From contig JAPEUS010000031.1 of assembly GCA_027946355.1 (NCBI GenBank), positions 90,927 to 154,926 of the forward strand: a stretch of DNA of 64,000 nucleotides. The letters are read 5' to 3'. Positions 11,750 to 22,497 of this stretch are shown piece after piece. Made by a program: the position numbers and the translations under genes. Position 1 is the first letter of the stretch; every line of letters starts with the position of its first letter. The stretch is from Collariella sp. IMI 366227. Lineage: Eukaryota; Ascomycota; Sordariomycetes; Sordariales; Chaetomiaceae. The notes below the pieces were generated by a model. That model did no database searches and had not been told where the DNA came from. It saw nothing but the letters and a program-made list of their open reading frames with translations.

Positions 11750-12007
11750 CTATCCTCCGCGAATCCTAAACCAGGCAAGGAAAAAACCATCCAGTAAGGG
11801 ATCATCGTCAACCGCCCAGGAAGAACAGGGCAGCATCTCCTTCATGATCCCCCCAAAAAAGCCCATGGCCAGCCTGCGAAAATCCCAGAACCACCAACCC
11901 AAGAAAGAGAGAAACCCAACCAGGGAAACCATATCCGCAAAAGGGACAAGGGGAGGTAGACCATGACGCAAACACCCATCACAGAGTACCGTAAAATACA
12001 TAGTCAT
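11750..12007 (-). CDS. Small hydrophobic ORF downstream of the Myb gene, doubtful
   Basis: An 85-codon frame rich in Phe, Trp, Leu and Gly (GFLSFLGWWFWDF, FFGGIMKEM). It begins about 75 bp after the Myb stop codon on the same strand. It may be only 3' UTR of that gene or the eroded tail of another gene. No family recognised. Confidence 0.2.
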   Translation of the reverse strand: MTMYFTVLCDGCLRHGLPPLVPFADMVSLVGFLSFLGWWFWDFRRLAMGFFGGIMKEMLPCSSWAVDDDPLLDGFFLAWFRIRGG

Positions 12008-12082
12008 TGTGTGTTTTCCGTTTTACCGGGAGAGAGCTGACGAGCCGGACGCAGACTTTCGCGTCCGCCCTAGAGGGGGGCT

Positions 12083-12903
12083 CTACCTGCCTTTCTGGGC
12101 GGGGAACAGTTCTGCGAGCCGCGGTGGTCAGTTGTGGTTCGAACCCAGCGAACATGGGCCGACTCACCAGGGAAATGCTCTTTTGCGTACTGCTCGCACG
12201 CCTTGGCCGGCTTGCCAACCTTCTGGCCAATCGCCTTCCACCTGTTGTTGTCATACTCCTTGATGGCCGCGTGCAGGGCAGCGCTCTGTGAAGTCCCAGG
12301 ATCAGTCCCTGGCGCGACATACAGAACAAAATGGGGGAATGGAGCTGCGGTTGCATACCTCGTCCTCGGCAAACTCAGCATAGTGCATGTCCTTGTACCA
12401 GTGCTTCTTCACGCTGCCCTCCGTCCGGTTGGGGAAGGTCTAGATATGGGGGTTAGCTCGCTCTGCTAGATACACATGTTCCCAATCAGGCTTCAGGCCT
12501 ACCTTGGCAATCTCAGCCCAGCTGTGGCCGGCATCGCGCATCTGCTTCAACCGTTGCTCCTCAACAGGTGTCCAGGGGGTATTGGTCCGGCTCTTCTTCG
12601 CTGGTGGAGGAGCGGGGGCATCGCCGGCGGCGGCCGGTTGTGGGGCAGCGGCTGGCTGCGCAGGAGCCGGGGCAGGGGCCGGAATAGGGACAGCTTGCGG
12701 CTGTGGCTGCTGTTGGGCATGCTGCGGGTGCTGTGCCTGCTGGGCGTGTTGTTGGTGGTGAGGTTGTTGCTGGTGTTGTTGATGCTGCTGCTGATGCTGC
12801 TGCTGCTGCTGATGCTGCTGGTGCTGATGCTGTGGTTGCTGCTGTTGCTGGGGAGGGGGCTGGGCAACCTGCGGGGCAGCAATAGGGGCAGCTTGGGCCT
12901 GGT

Positions 12904-12939
<36 letters not shown>

Positions 12940-13244
12940 AGGAGGCACCGGCGCCGGGATGTGCTGGGCATGTTGGTTGAGGAGGATGCTGGGGTGCGTG
13001 CTGGGGCACATGGGCCGAGGGTGGGCTCCAGGGGCGGGTCGTTTCCGTCTGTTCGGGGCGGGGGCCGGCGCCGGCGGCTGCTGCTGGGGCTGCGGGACCG
13101 ACGCCTGTTGGGCATGAGCCATGGGCTGCTGCACCGGAGCCGCGGCATGGTGTTGCGGGTGCTGCTGCTGCTGGGGGTGTTGCTGGTGAGGATGTTGTGG
13201 CTGGGCCGGCTGCTGTGGCTGTGTGGGGTATGCCCGGTAGTCGA

Positions 13245-13286
<42 letters not shown>

Positions 13287-13485
13287 GCCGAGTCATGTCG
13301 GGCTGCGGAGCAGCATAGGGCGATTGTTGACTGTACCAGGCAGCATGGTTAGCGAACGCGTTCGGCGACGGCTGCTGCTGGTGTTGTAATGGCTGTTGGT
13401 GCTGGAGCGCGAGCGCCGGCATCGACGTCGTCTGCAGCGGACGCCATGACTGAACGTCGTTTGCCGTCCGCTGCTTCTTCATCAC
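12083..13485 (-). CDS. Myb/SANT-type DNA-binding protein, Q/A-rich, frame break in a CAG tract
   Basis: Likely nuclear regulator. Exons 13485-12503, 12439-12359, 12285-12168 and 12111-12083 have good splice sites. The first exon codes Gln/Pro/His-rich low-complexity sequence with several CAG tracts. At 12906-12936 the frame that reads Gln upstream must become the frame that reads Ala downstream, a -1 change, to continue into NQAQAAP and the DNA-binding part. That part starts with TPWTPVEEQRLKQMRDAGHSWAEIAK, continues across intron 1 with TFPNRTEGSVKKHWYKDMHYAEF, and has a second SANT-like unit, AIKEYDNNRWKAIGQKVG, ending ELFPAQKGR. Codon third positions favour the Gln frame before the tract and the Ala frame after it. 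No other part of the gene looks damaged. Confidence 0.72.
12906..12936. repeat. CTG/CAG trinucleotide tract inside the Myb gene
   Basis: About ten CTG units on the plus strand (CAG on the coding strand). It is the point where the reading frame of the Myb gene changes from Gln to Ala. Related tracts lie at about 12779-12815 and 13246-13281. Confidence 0.85.
13246..13281. repeat. CTG/CAG trinucleotide tract, second copy
   Basis: Twelve CTG units encoding a polyglutamine run (RRDQQ...QVDYRAYP) in the 5' part of the Myb gene. The frame is intact across this tract. Confidence 0.85.
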
Positions 13486-16400
13486 AGGCAGCGGGAAGGG
13501 GCCGTATCGGAGCTGCCTGGGCGCAGAGCACCAGGTGGACCGCGGACAGAAGGACGACGACGACGCCGCGAGAGTTTAGACGAGGGCGCGTGGGGATGCG
13601 AGGATGTGTGCGAGGCCAGATGGGATGATTTGACTCTCGATGTTTTTTCCGACTTCCCCACGTGGACGACCTACTCTGCTCCCATGGTCGCAGGACAATG
13701 TCCGGGAAGGGAGTACATCAGGTACATAAATGGGGTGGGAAGGGGTTGGGAGGGGACGGGGTGTTGCGGCGGTGGCCAGATACGAAAAGGTACCTATCGT
13801 CCACTGATGCATCTTCTAACGCGCGGCAAACTTGTCAGCGAGACTGACAGGTTCTAAGAGAGTCTGCGCGGAGAAAATGAAACAACTGAAGTTGTGTTTG
13901 GCGGGAGAGAAGTCCCAAGGACTGGAAGTGGCGATGAGAGGCTCTCATTTTTGGTACCCATCGCCAGCCAGCCGCGCGAAAAAGCAGCTTGACCGGTTTC
14001 GTGAGCGGTTTTGCGGTGGGCAGCTCGACCCTTGCGTGTCTTGGGTTGTTTCGTGCCGCACGCGTCGAGTCCATGGGGCAAAAGTGACTCGGGGGACTCG
14101 CTCGGAACTGGGCGCGACAGAGGAAATGAGATGAAAACGAGAGGGGAACTCACGGCGAGTTGTGATGGAAAGCTGGGATAAACTCTGCTAAATCAATATT
14201 CTGGCGATGGTGACTCTGTTGGAAGAGTTGTGAGGAGTACGGGGTACTCGGAGGTGACCAGCAGCGCGAGGTCAAGACACCATGGGGGCGCACATGCCAG
14301 TGCCAAAATGATGATCACTGGTTGCACTTTCACTGACTTTGCAAACAGCGACTCCGTCCAGCTGGCAACAACTGATGCTGGGACTTTATTTTCACAACCC
14401 AAGAATGCCCCCGGCCTTGTTTGATGTCGAGTTGCGCGGGTCGACACGAGGTCCTTCCAGATTGCCAACGCGGTCAGATGAGTGGCGATGCCGGTTTGCC
14501 ATGGCTCAGCATGGCTGTCACGAAACATTGGATCCAATGGCTGCCAGCACTCTTCCCGGGAAGGCGACTTGCATGCGCGTACCCTGGCTCCAATTGGAAT
14601 GTGCCCTCAAAAACAATCACAGTTCGCAGCGCGAGACGAGAGAGAAAGGTGCGTTTGTAGTGCTGTCTTGAGCTGATAAGCTCTAGAATAGGCTTCTTTC
14701 TGCTGAGACATAATGGTTCGAGTTCTCTCGGAAGAGCGGTACTTGTGATGGAAGTCGCGTCAAGTCTTGGCTTCCATGCTGCGATGTTCTCTCTCCCAAT
14801 CCTGGGTGGGGCAAGGTTAAACCAATCATCGTGATGCTGATTCCGCCAAACAGTGGGTTTTTTTTTCCGAAGGTCCAACTGGACCCTGCCGGTTCCGCAA
14901 ATGACATTTGTTGCTCGGTTGTTTTGGCTCCTCTCCACCGAGCTTCAAGGTTATCCTGAACAGCTACCTTGAAACTCCAACCATCGAGATATGGTCATAT
15001 CGCGAAGGTACTCTGTACAGAAACCGCAGGCCGGAGGTACTGGTACCGACCGTTGAGACTTGCCGCTTCGAGCAGCACTGACCCCGCACCCGGCCAACCA
15101 ACATCCCAAACCTCGCCGGCTGTGTTACATTCCACGCAAAGTCATGCTGTTGTGATCTGGCCGTGGCTGCCGAAGAGGTCGCTGACAGCAAGTAAGCAAG
15201 CCTTGGAGTTGGCGAGATGGGAGGAGATGCGCAGGTTTGAGATTTGGTCTCCTAAACAGGTCAACTGTTGAGAGAACTCGGAGGATCCCATTCAGCCTTG
15301 TCCTCGTGTCTCTGTGCGAGTCGTTGGGATCCGCAAGTCAATCAGACGCGCTCTCTGGCCAGAAATACTTCCGACTAGCGTCGGCGTCTCAAGCATGCGC
15401 GCTTCCACATTCGGCGTTGGCTTCCACGGGCAAGTGGAACTGCAGTCTGCAAGGTCGGCCCGCGGTTCATCGTCTACGCTACCCATGACATCCGGGCCGA
15501 TCGATGGAGTATCGGGCCGGGAGAGATAACCTTTTCTGCCTGTCTCCGCGGGACAGTAATTTAGAGACTCATGGTGAGTTTGGAACACTTCTCTAGTGGA
15601 TCAGCTTCATGTGGTTGACGCATGCCGCTTGGAAGGTCGGCTGGAACAGATCCAGCAAGAAAACAATCAGGCCAGCGACCTTTGGTAATAGGCCGCGCCA
15701 GCAACAGGTACCTCAGCACTGACCTTTTTTATTTTCGATATACACAGTGAGCTTAGATCCTAGAAAGTAAGGGAATCGTCTCTTTTGGAATAACATGCAC
15801 GCCATCATGGGCTCCTTTCTGAAAAGAGCATTGAAATGATCTCCAGTTGGTGAGGTTCATGATCTCCCCAAAACAGCCTGAGAGTAGGTCGTGCTTGTAA
15901 ATCCCGTATGAAGTTCCAACAATATGGAATTGTTGAAACATTACCAGTTCCAGCATGTCAACATTGAGTCTGAGACAAACTCGAGGCATTGGAAGATGGA
16001 TGGTGTACCAGGCGTGATGGCTGCCCGGGTTGGGACGGGGCCGCTGTGGGTTCTCGCTTATCGGAACACATTGAGACCCTGGTCCCTGTGCTTCCCCGGA
16101 TCTGGGAACGCCTCACCCTTGCCGGGCTTGGCAGCTTGGAGTCCAGCGATGGAACATGAAATGAAGTTGAGTAGGAAGTTATCATGTGAGGAGGATACCT
16201 TGCCTTTTGGAGTCTGGCTTTTGTGAGTAGCTTCGAGCAAGTAACCTCAAATCTGGTTGCTCCTACTTCAGGGCAGGACAACAACCTCTCACGGATGACA
16301 AGGGGTCAAGATTCTGCTGCTGCCTGTGATTTGAGTTGGGACCAGAGGCGGCGTGTCAAGAGCCGCGTGGTGTATGTATCCGCCAAGTGGTTGAAGATGC

Positions 16401-19372
16401 GGCCAAACCGGCCGCTAGAAATTCAACAAACGCCAGAGTGTGCGTGGAACAACAACACCCTGACATTCTTCGCATGGTTCGTGAGAGTCAGGGGAGGTTC
16501 GCAGCAGCAAGGCGGAGCCTGTGAAGTCCCGAGATCTGGTCGCTGCTCGGCCTTCGTATAGGGGCGGTTCTTCGTTCCTGTTTCCTTCATGCTGCCACTA
16601 GGTGGCCTGGATGCAGCGCCACTCTCCCAATCCTTGAGCTCGAGCAACACTGTTCCAAGCCAAATATGCGCAGTACCAACAGTTCCGTATATCTCAGAGC
16701 CCACATTCTACGTTCCTTCAACCCCCATCTTCCAAAACCGGCGTAGCGATGCTGTGAGGGCCGTGTCGTTCAATGGTCGAGGACGGGTTTGGCTGCCAAC
16801 CTGTCGGTCCCGGGCACTGTCAAGCTGAAGGATTTCAACCGTTGTTTGGTGGGCAGCCGCCAGGCAAACCAGGCCTCGTTGCTGGGCCTGAAAAAGCAGT
16901 GGTGAGGATTGTGGTCCGCGAGGCAGAGCATCGTCCCAGCCCTGTGCCATGGCGTTGTGGCGGCCGTGGATGGTCTGGGGTGCGGTGTGGGGAGGCCTAA
17001 TTGGGCAAGGCCTGAGACATGTCTGAGGTTGGCTCCAACCGTCTGCCGAGTTTTAAGGGTTCCTCGCCCTGGGCGGGAGGTGATCGGATGGGCGGCGACG
17101 ATGCATGTTCCCTGCGCCGGTAGCGTTGCATAAAGGTGCCACCCTTTTGTGCTGATTTGGTCACTGATCTGTGGAATCGCGGGCGTTTCGATCGATCGGA
17201 AGCTGGAAAAATCCGCTTCAGTTCGATGGTCTTGGTCGTTTGCTTCGACTCTCGATGCCAGCCACCCAGTCCGCGCTAGCGCAACCTACACCACGGCCCG
17301 AGAGGTGGTTGCGGAGTCCTATCGAGATAGTGGCGGAGAAACAGAAGCTTTGTTGTGCCTCTAGAAGTGTGCCTTGCCGGAGTCTTTTGAAGTTGCTGCG
17401 TGGTCGACTGAGAGAGCGCGTGGAACCGCCGACCACTGAAGCGGCCCTGTCTGCTGCTGCTTCAGCCCGCCGCGCCACTGCCACGCCTGGGTCGCGGCCA
17501 CGGAATGCGCAGAGATTTTTGTTATTGTGCTCTCGACGGTGGGAAAGAAACAAGCCGTGTTTCAAACGGGGGATTGTCAAACAAAACGTTGGAGATGGGC
17601 CATTGGCGGGCCATTAGAGATGTCGGTTCTGTGCCGGGGGCGATGCAGAAGAAACTCCAGCGCGGGGCAGCGGGCCCCTGGAAGAGCCGCAGAGGCGGGG
17701 CTTAAGCCAGACTGAACCAATCAACGCTGCCTTGCATGGGCCAGGGGACTTCTGTGACACTTCTGCCAGGAACGACCAGCATTGTGTCAAACGTCAGACA
17801 CAGACCTCCTTCCCGCATCGAATAAAAACGAAAAATACCTGCAAAATACCTGGCACGACTCAGCACATCATACTCATTCTGTCGCAACGCAGGCGACGGC
17901 AACATGTAACTCGAGGTTCCCCGCTCGTTCCGATCCTTTGCCGCTTCGATCCCATGAACGATGTCCCGCGGTCACAGGTCGAGTGTCGAGGTCACTAGGC
18001 GGCAAACACGTGTATCCGTCCTTCAACCACCTGGATATGCCATGTCTGCGACCTTGGGTTGCGCCCAAACCGGGCACTCTGCAGCATACCACACTGGCAG
18101 CGGTGAAGGAGGCGGCTGCTGAAGGACAGCGCTGTTTTCAAGCACCAGCAATCTTCAATCTATTTTGCCCGCCTACTCGGTCGGCCGTCATCTGGACCTG
18201 ACTCAGGATCCGATTCGCGAGATCTTTCGTCCAGAGCGGAAACAGGGAGATCCTCTCACAAACCCGAAACGGTCGACAGCGTGCCACAGCGGGAACACCC
18301 AGAAGTTTCTTGTCCCACCTGAGGGAAACAGCATGACTTGTGCCTGGTACCATCATCTCGGACCCTCGCTCAGCCGGGCACACGATTCCTGGTGTTTGGT
18401 CTCCGAGTTGAGTGAGCAGAGCAAATTGGCCGACAAACTCTCGCCCGTTTCGAGTTGCCAGATGGGACTCAACCCTGTACATGGGGCAGAATCTACCTCT
18501 TCCTCTTCCCCAGGTTGTCCACCACATTGGGAATCACAACTGCCGGCAGTGGTGGCCGAGCGGCCCGGCAACATGCTTGATTCTGGCCAGCCCACATTTC
18601 CCCTTTCACTCATCTTCTGTGCTGATCCGGCCTGCCAGGCCATTTTTATGGGCCATTGCAACCGCCCCCTGCACAACCTCGACGACGTGTAACCACCGTC
18701 CCGGGCCCTTCCCTTCCAATACGTCTCCACAAAGGTCTGTAACAGGTCGCAGGGCTGGGGGTGGCCTTACCCCTGGCCCGCGGGGCGGACTGGATGAGCC
18801 TCAGCCGGATGTCATGCAACAATAGCAATGCATTGTTATCACTGTCCTTCGCCTCTGCCAGAATCTCTTCGTTTCTTCTTCTCTATACTCCCTCCCTCTT
18901 AGGGCCAACCGTCGATTTTCTCTCCCATCACTACGCTGTTGCGTGTGTTGCTTTTCCTTTCTACTTTCTCTTCTCACGGCTGAAGTTGTCACTCTTTTCT
19001 GACCAACTAGTTTGGCTGCCCACATTCTTTTGGAGAAAGACATTCCTCTTCTTGGACGGTATAATCTGGTTTATTATACCTCTCTTCGCCGGATCGAACG
19101 TATCGAACGTTTGTCCACTGAAATCGCTTCGTTTCTTCCGGTCTTTTGTTGACGATTGTCACTCGCTTCCTACGACAACACTTTCGCTTGGCTCGGGATC
19201 CTCAATCCACGATATCAAGCACGGCCAGACGACGAGACAATTTCGATTCATAGCAGCTAGTTCTGCCCGTTATTTCACGAACTTTATTTGCGTCATCATC
19301 GATCACGAAACACACCTCTGGCAGGGCAATTGAGCATTCGGGACAACAGAAGAGTCTGGAAATCAAGCCACA
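13486..19372. other. 5.9-kb spacer between two divergent Myb/SANT genes
   Basis: No protein-coding gene, tRNA or repeat could be supported. Scattered frames lack fungal protein character. The part next to 19373 (about 18800-19372) is pyrimidine-rich and probably the 5' UTR of the plus-strand gene. The part next to 13486 should be the leader of the minus-strand gene. The length is unusual for this window and suggests a large shared regulatory region or undetected noncoding RNA. Confidence 0.45.
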
Positions 19373-20428
19373 ATGTCTCAGGCTACGCAGATGGGCCACC
19401 GCGGCTCGTACGTTCCCACGTCCGATGCCATTGGCCGTCATGGGTATGGCATCACCAAGAGCCGTAAGACCGCCTCGACAGGAGGCGGGCGCGCATGGAG
19501 CGAGGAGGAGGTACGTATATATCGATCAGACAGACCGCTCAGGAGTACATAGACACTAACACTACATCCAGGAGGCATACCTCCTTCAGACACGTCTCCA
19601 AAAGATGCCCTACAAGCACATCGCGGCCCACCTCAAAAAGACGGAGCTCGCCTGCCGCCTGCACTACCATCAGCTCAGCCACGGCAGCAGCCGCCGCAAG
19701 CGCGCAGCATCCATGTCCTCAGGCGGCTCCTCAAGCAGCCACCCCTCCCCCATCCCGCGCACCTCCATGATCCATCCCCGATCTACGAGCACGGCACCGG
19801 TGCGAGCCGCTCCGTCTCGCCTCCCGAATCCGCCGCCAGCCCCTTGGTATCCCCCCTCCCGCGTATCCTCTCTGCCTCTCCACGCCTCCCCGCCATTCTG
19901 CCCAAACCCGTCCCGACGCGGCATGATACCTACCGCACGCCTCCCCAACTGCCCAGATATCGTCAAGCTACGTCCCCACGACAGCAGCAAGCCACACCGT
20001 GGACATGACCCGTCTCGCAGCCGTGTACAGCGCGCATCGGGCGTCGTTTTGGGCGGCGGTGGCGGCGATTATGGGGTGGGTGCGAATCCGGTTGTGCTGG
20101 AGAAAGCGTGGTGTGGTGCGGGGGTTACGGGTACTGGTGACTTTGGTCGTGGTGGTGGTGTTGGTGCGACGCAGACGCCGATTTCGCCTGTGGGGAGTCA
20201 CGAGGAGTATCTCTGTGGGAGTGGTGGTGTTGGTGGTGGGAATAAGGGGGCTCAGGGACAAGGGCAAGGCCAGGGAAAGCAAGACAGGACGAGGATTAGT
20301 GCGATTTTGGGGATTGATGCGAATCCGAGGAGTCCGAGCGAGAGGAGATGGTGAGGAGGATTGAGGAGGAGAGGGGGTGGTTGTTGCCATGGGGGTTGGG
20401 GCTTAGGGGTGGTGGTTTTTTGGCTTAG
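19373..20428 (+). pseudogene. Myb-like SANT protein with several one-base frame breaks
   Basis: Exon 1 (19373-19510) and exon 2 (from 19572) join in phase at EEE|EAYL across a GTACGT...CAG intron. The N-terminal domain RAWSEEEEAYLLQTRLQ, MPYKHIAAHLKKTELACRLHYHQLSHGS and RRKR is a fungal Myb-like DNA-binding unit. Downstream the plausible protein jumps frames. PSPIYEHGTGASRSVSPPES begins near 19765 in a second frame, VDMTRLAAVYSAHRASFW near 20002 in a third, then GVGANPVVLEKAW and ISAILGIDANPRSPSE in the first. The last residues, MVRRIEEERGWLLPWG, need another change and end at TAG 20426-20428. Each change fits loss of one base, mostly beside C or G runs. Read literally, the protein ends at 20354 with a scrambled middle. 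Either sequencing error or a decaying gene. Confidence 0.6.
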
Positions 20429-20638
20429 GAGGTTAAGGTGTTTCGGTACTTGGGAGTTTTCATGGTTGTCTGGCTTATCCTTTTGTTGGTTATGTTTGGG
20501 GTGGTTTCTGAGCAGGATTTGGCTATGGGATAAGGGATCCCGAGCAAGGAAATGAGAGAAGAGTCAAAAGTGCGGCGAGTTTTTTTCCTACCGATGATGT
20601 CTCCTTGTCTATGATGTCTACGTTCTCCCCAAGCTTGG

Positions 20639-20670
<32 letters not shown>

Positions 20671-22497
20671 CTCCCACTTCACTGTGTGCAGTTTACCATC
20701 TTGATGTTTCTGGGATTTTCCACTGGGTTACTTTGGCGGATGGATAGTCAAAGGGGAGGCAGCATGAACGAGTACGATTTGGCAAGTACAATGACGACAA
20801 CGGATGAGCACACTACGGCGCGGATGATGCATACCCTTTTCTTCTCCCCTTTTTTATCTTTTCCAAGGTCGTATCACATGGTTTCAGCGAAGAAAGGCGG
20901 CATGGAGGGTTGCTTGCATTTGGCGGATGGCGGAAAAGGCTGATGGAGGGGCTCTTGGTTCAAGTTCTGTCCGGGCGTGGCGCCTCCGAGCCCAGAGTTG
21001 GTACGTTACGGTACGGTACATGTACCTTACAGTGCTACCGCAACCCAGGGAAATGTTCTGGAAGCAGTTTCGAAGTCAAAACGATAAATGGATTGCTCCA
21101 TTCATTAACCGCCGGATAATCTCTTCCTTTGACGTGCCGCTCGGCTCCTGTCCGCCGGGCCTGCCGGCGATAACCGGACGCAACACGGCATCGTCGCTCC
21201 AGTCGAAGAATGCCCGGTTATCGATCCTCGGTAGCACGCCTTACAACATTCGATTTGTGAGCCTCCTGCAGCTAGCAGAGCGCCATCGGGGCGCACCCGG
21301 GTGCCGGGGATGGTTCCCCTGGCGAGGTGCAGAAGCTTCCATGGAAGGCCGTGGGTTGGTTGTTGTCTGGAGATGCTGCCGTGGCACCCAAATCCACCGA
21401 TAGAGCTAGCGGTTTGACCCTCCATCAAGCCCACCGACGAAGCATTCTCCTGCGGGCGCTGGCTCCATGCATACCACGTGTGGAACAGACGCCCTCCTGG
21501 CAGACCCGTCGACGCCCTTCCGCGGCTCGCTCGACTTCCGCTCCATCTCACCCGATCTTGGGCGCTGAGTCGCTGACCGCTGGAACGGGGTGGTGCTGGC
21601 ACTGCAGCCAGCGCAGCCGAAGCCGGATTCCCGGCAGCTTCCTCTGGTCCCTTGAGCCGACCATGTTCCCAAATCCCAACGTTGGACGTTTCTTGGGACT
21701 GACTTGGCCCTGCAATTTGCCCTTGACCGACGGTCACAAGCATGGCATTCCTCATCAGCGTCCCATCCCATCTCACGCAGCTAGCCCGATCGGACCGTTA
21801 CCGGCGCGCGGCCACTGCGCTGGCCCGAGTGGGACATGCACTGGACTGGAGACGAGGACTGGGAGTGCCAGGGATGCCATGGCTTCCAGAGCTCGCCATC
21901 CGCATTTTCGTGCGCGCCAGGACGAGCCGCAGCCAATCCTCGGCGGACAATTGCGCGGTGACAGCGGTCAGGGTTTTTCCAGGCTGTGGTGTCGTCAGGG
22001 CTCGCTCACCGAAAGATGGCTCGGATGGGCCCCGGACGATGATCCATGGAGGTTCATGGAGCTTCCAATGGAAGTCGTTTTATTTGCCAATTGTTGCTGG
22101 AGCTCGTCATCCGCAGACCGCAGCTCGGCTACGCTTGCCAGAGGGGAGCTGCTAGGGGGCATCCATTCTCCACTGCTGCTCCTGCCACATGAAATGAACT
22201 GAAACCAGTGGCAGACCAGACATCACCCAGCACACCTTTCCGGGAATACTATTTCTGCCATTGCATTGTGTCTCCGTATATCTGCTGCCTGGACTCAACT
22301 CCACCGTCTGCCTTCCTCCCCCTCCCTCCATCTCCAACTCACTTTCCTCCCTCCCGTCCTCACCTCCCCCCATCATTGTCACCACCGGCTCAGAGCCTCA
22401 ATCTTGGCAGTCCCGCACCAGACATCCGACTGCCACCTTCTCAACACCACACTCCATCCATCACCTCCCTTTCTCACCTCAGCCATCCCCCACAACC
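20429..22497. other. Intergenic, upstream of the DHAD gene
   Basis: No gene supported. Contains a 28-nt T run at 20639-20666. The last 200 bp are C/T-rich and probably the 5' UTR and promoter of the dehydratase gene. Confidence 0.4.
20639..20666. repeat. Poly(T) tract, 28 nt
   Basis: Uninterrupted run of T downstream of the SANT gene. Such a long A/T run may mark an old retrotransposon tail, but no element flanks it. Confidence 0.8.

Noticed and set aside
18546..18600. GGTGGCCGAGCGGC, resembling the start of a Leu or Ser tRNA
   Set aside because: No matching anticodon arm, T arm or acceptor 3' strand follows.
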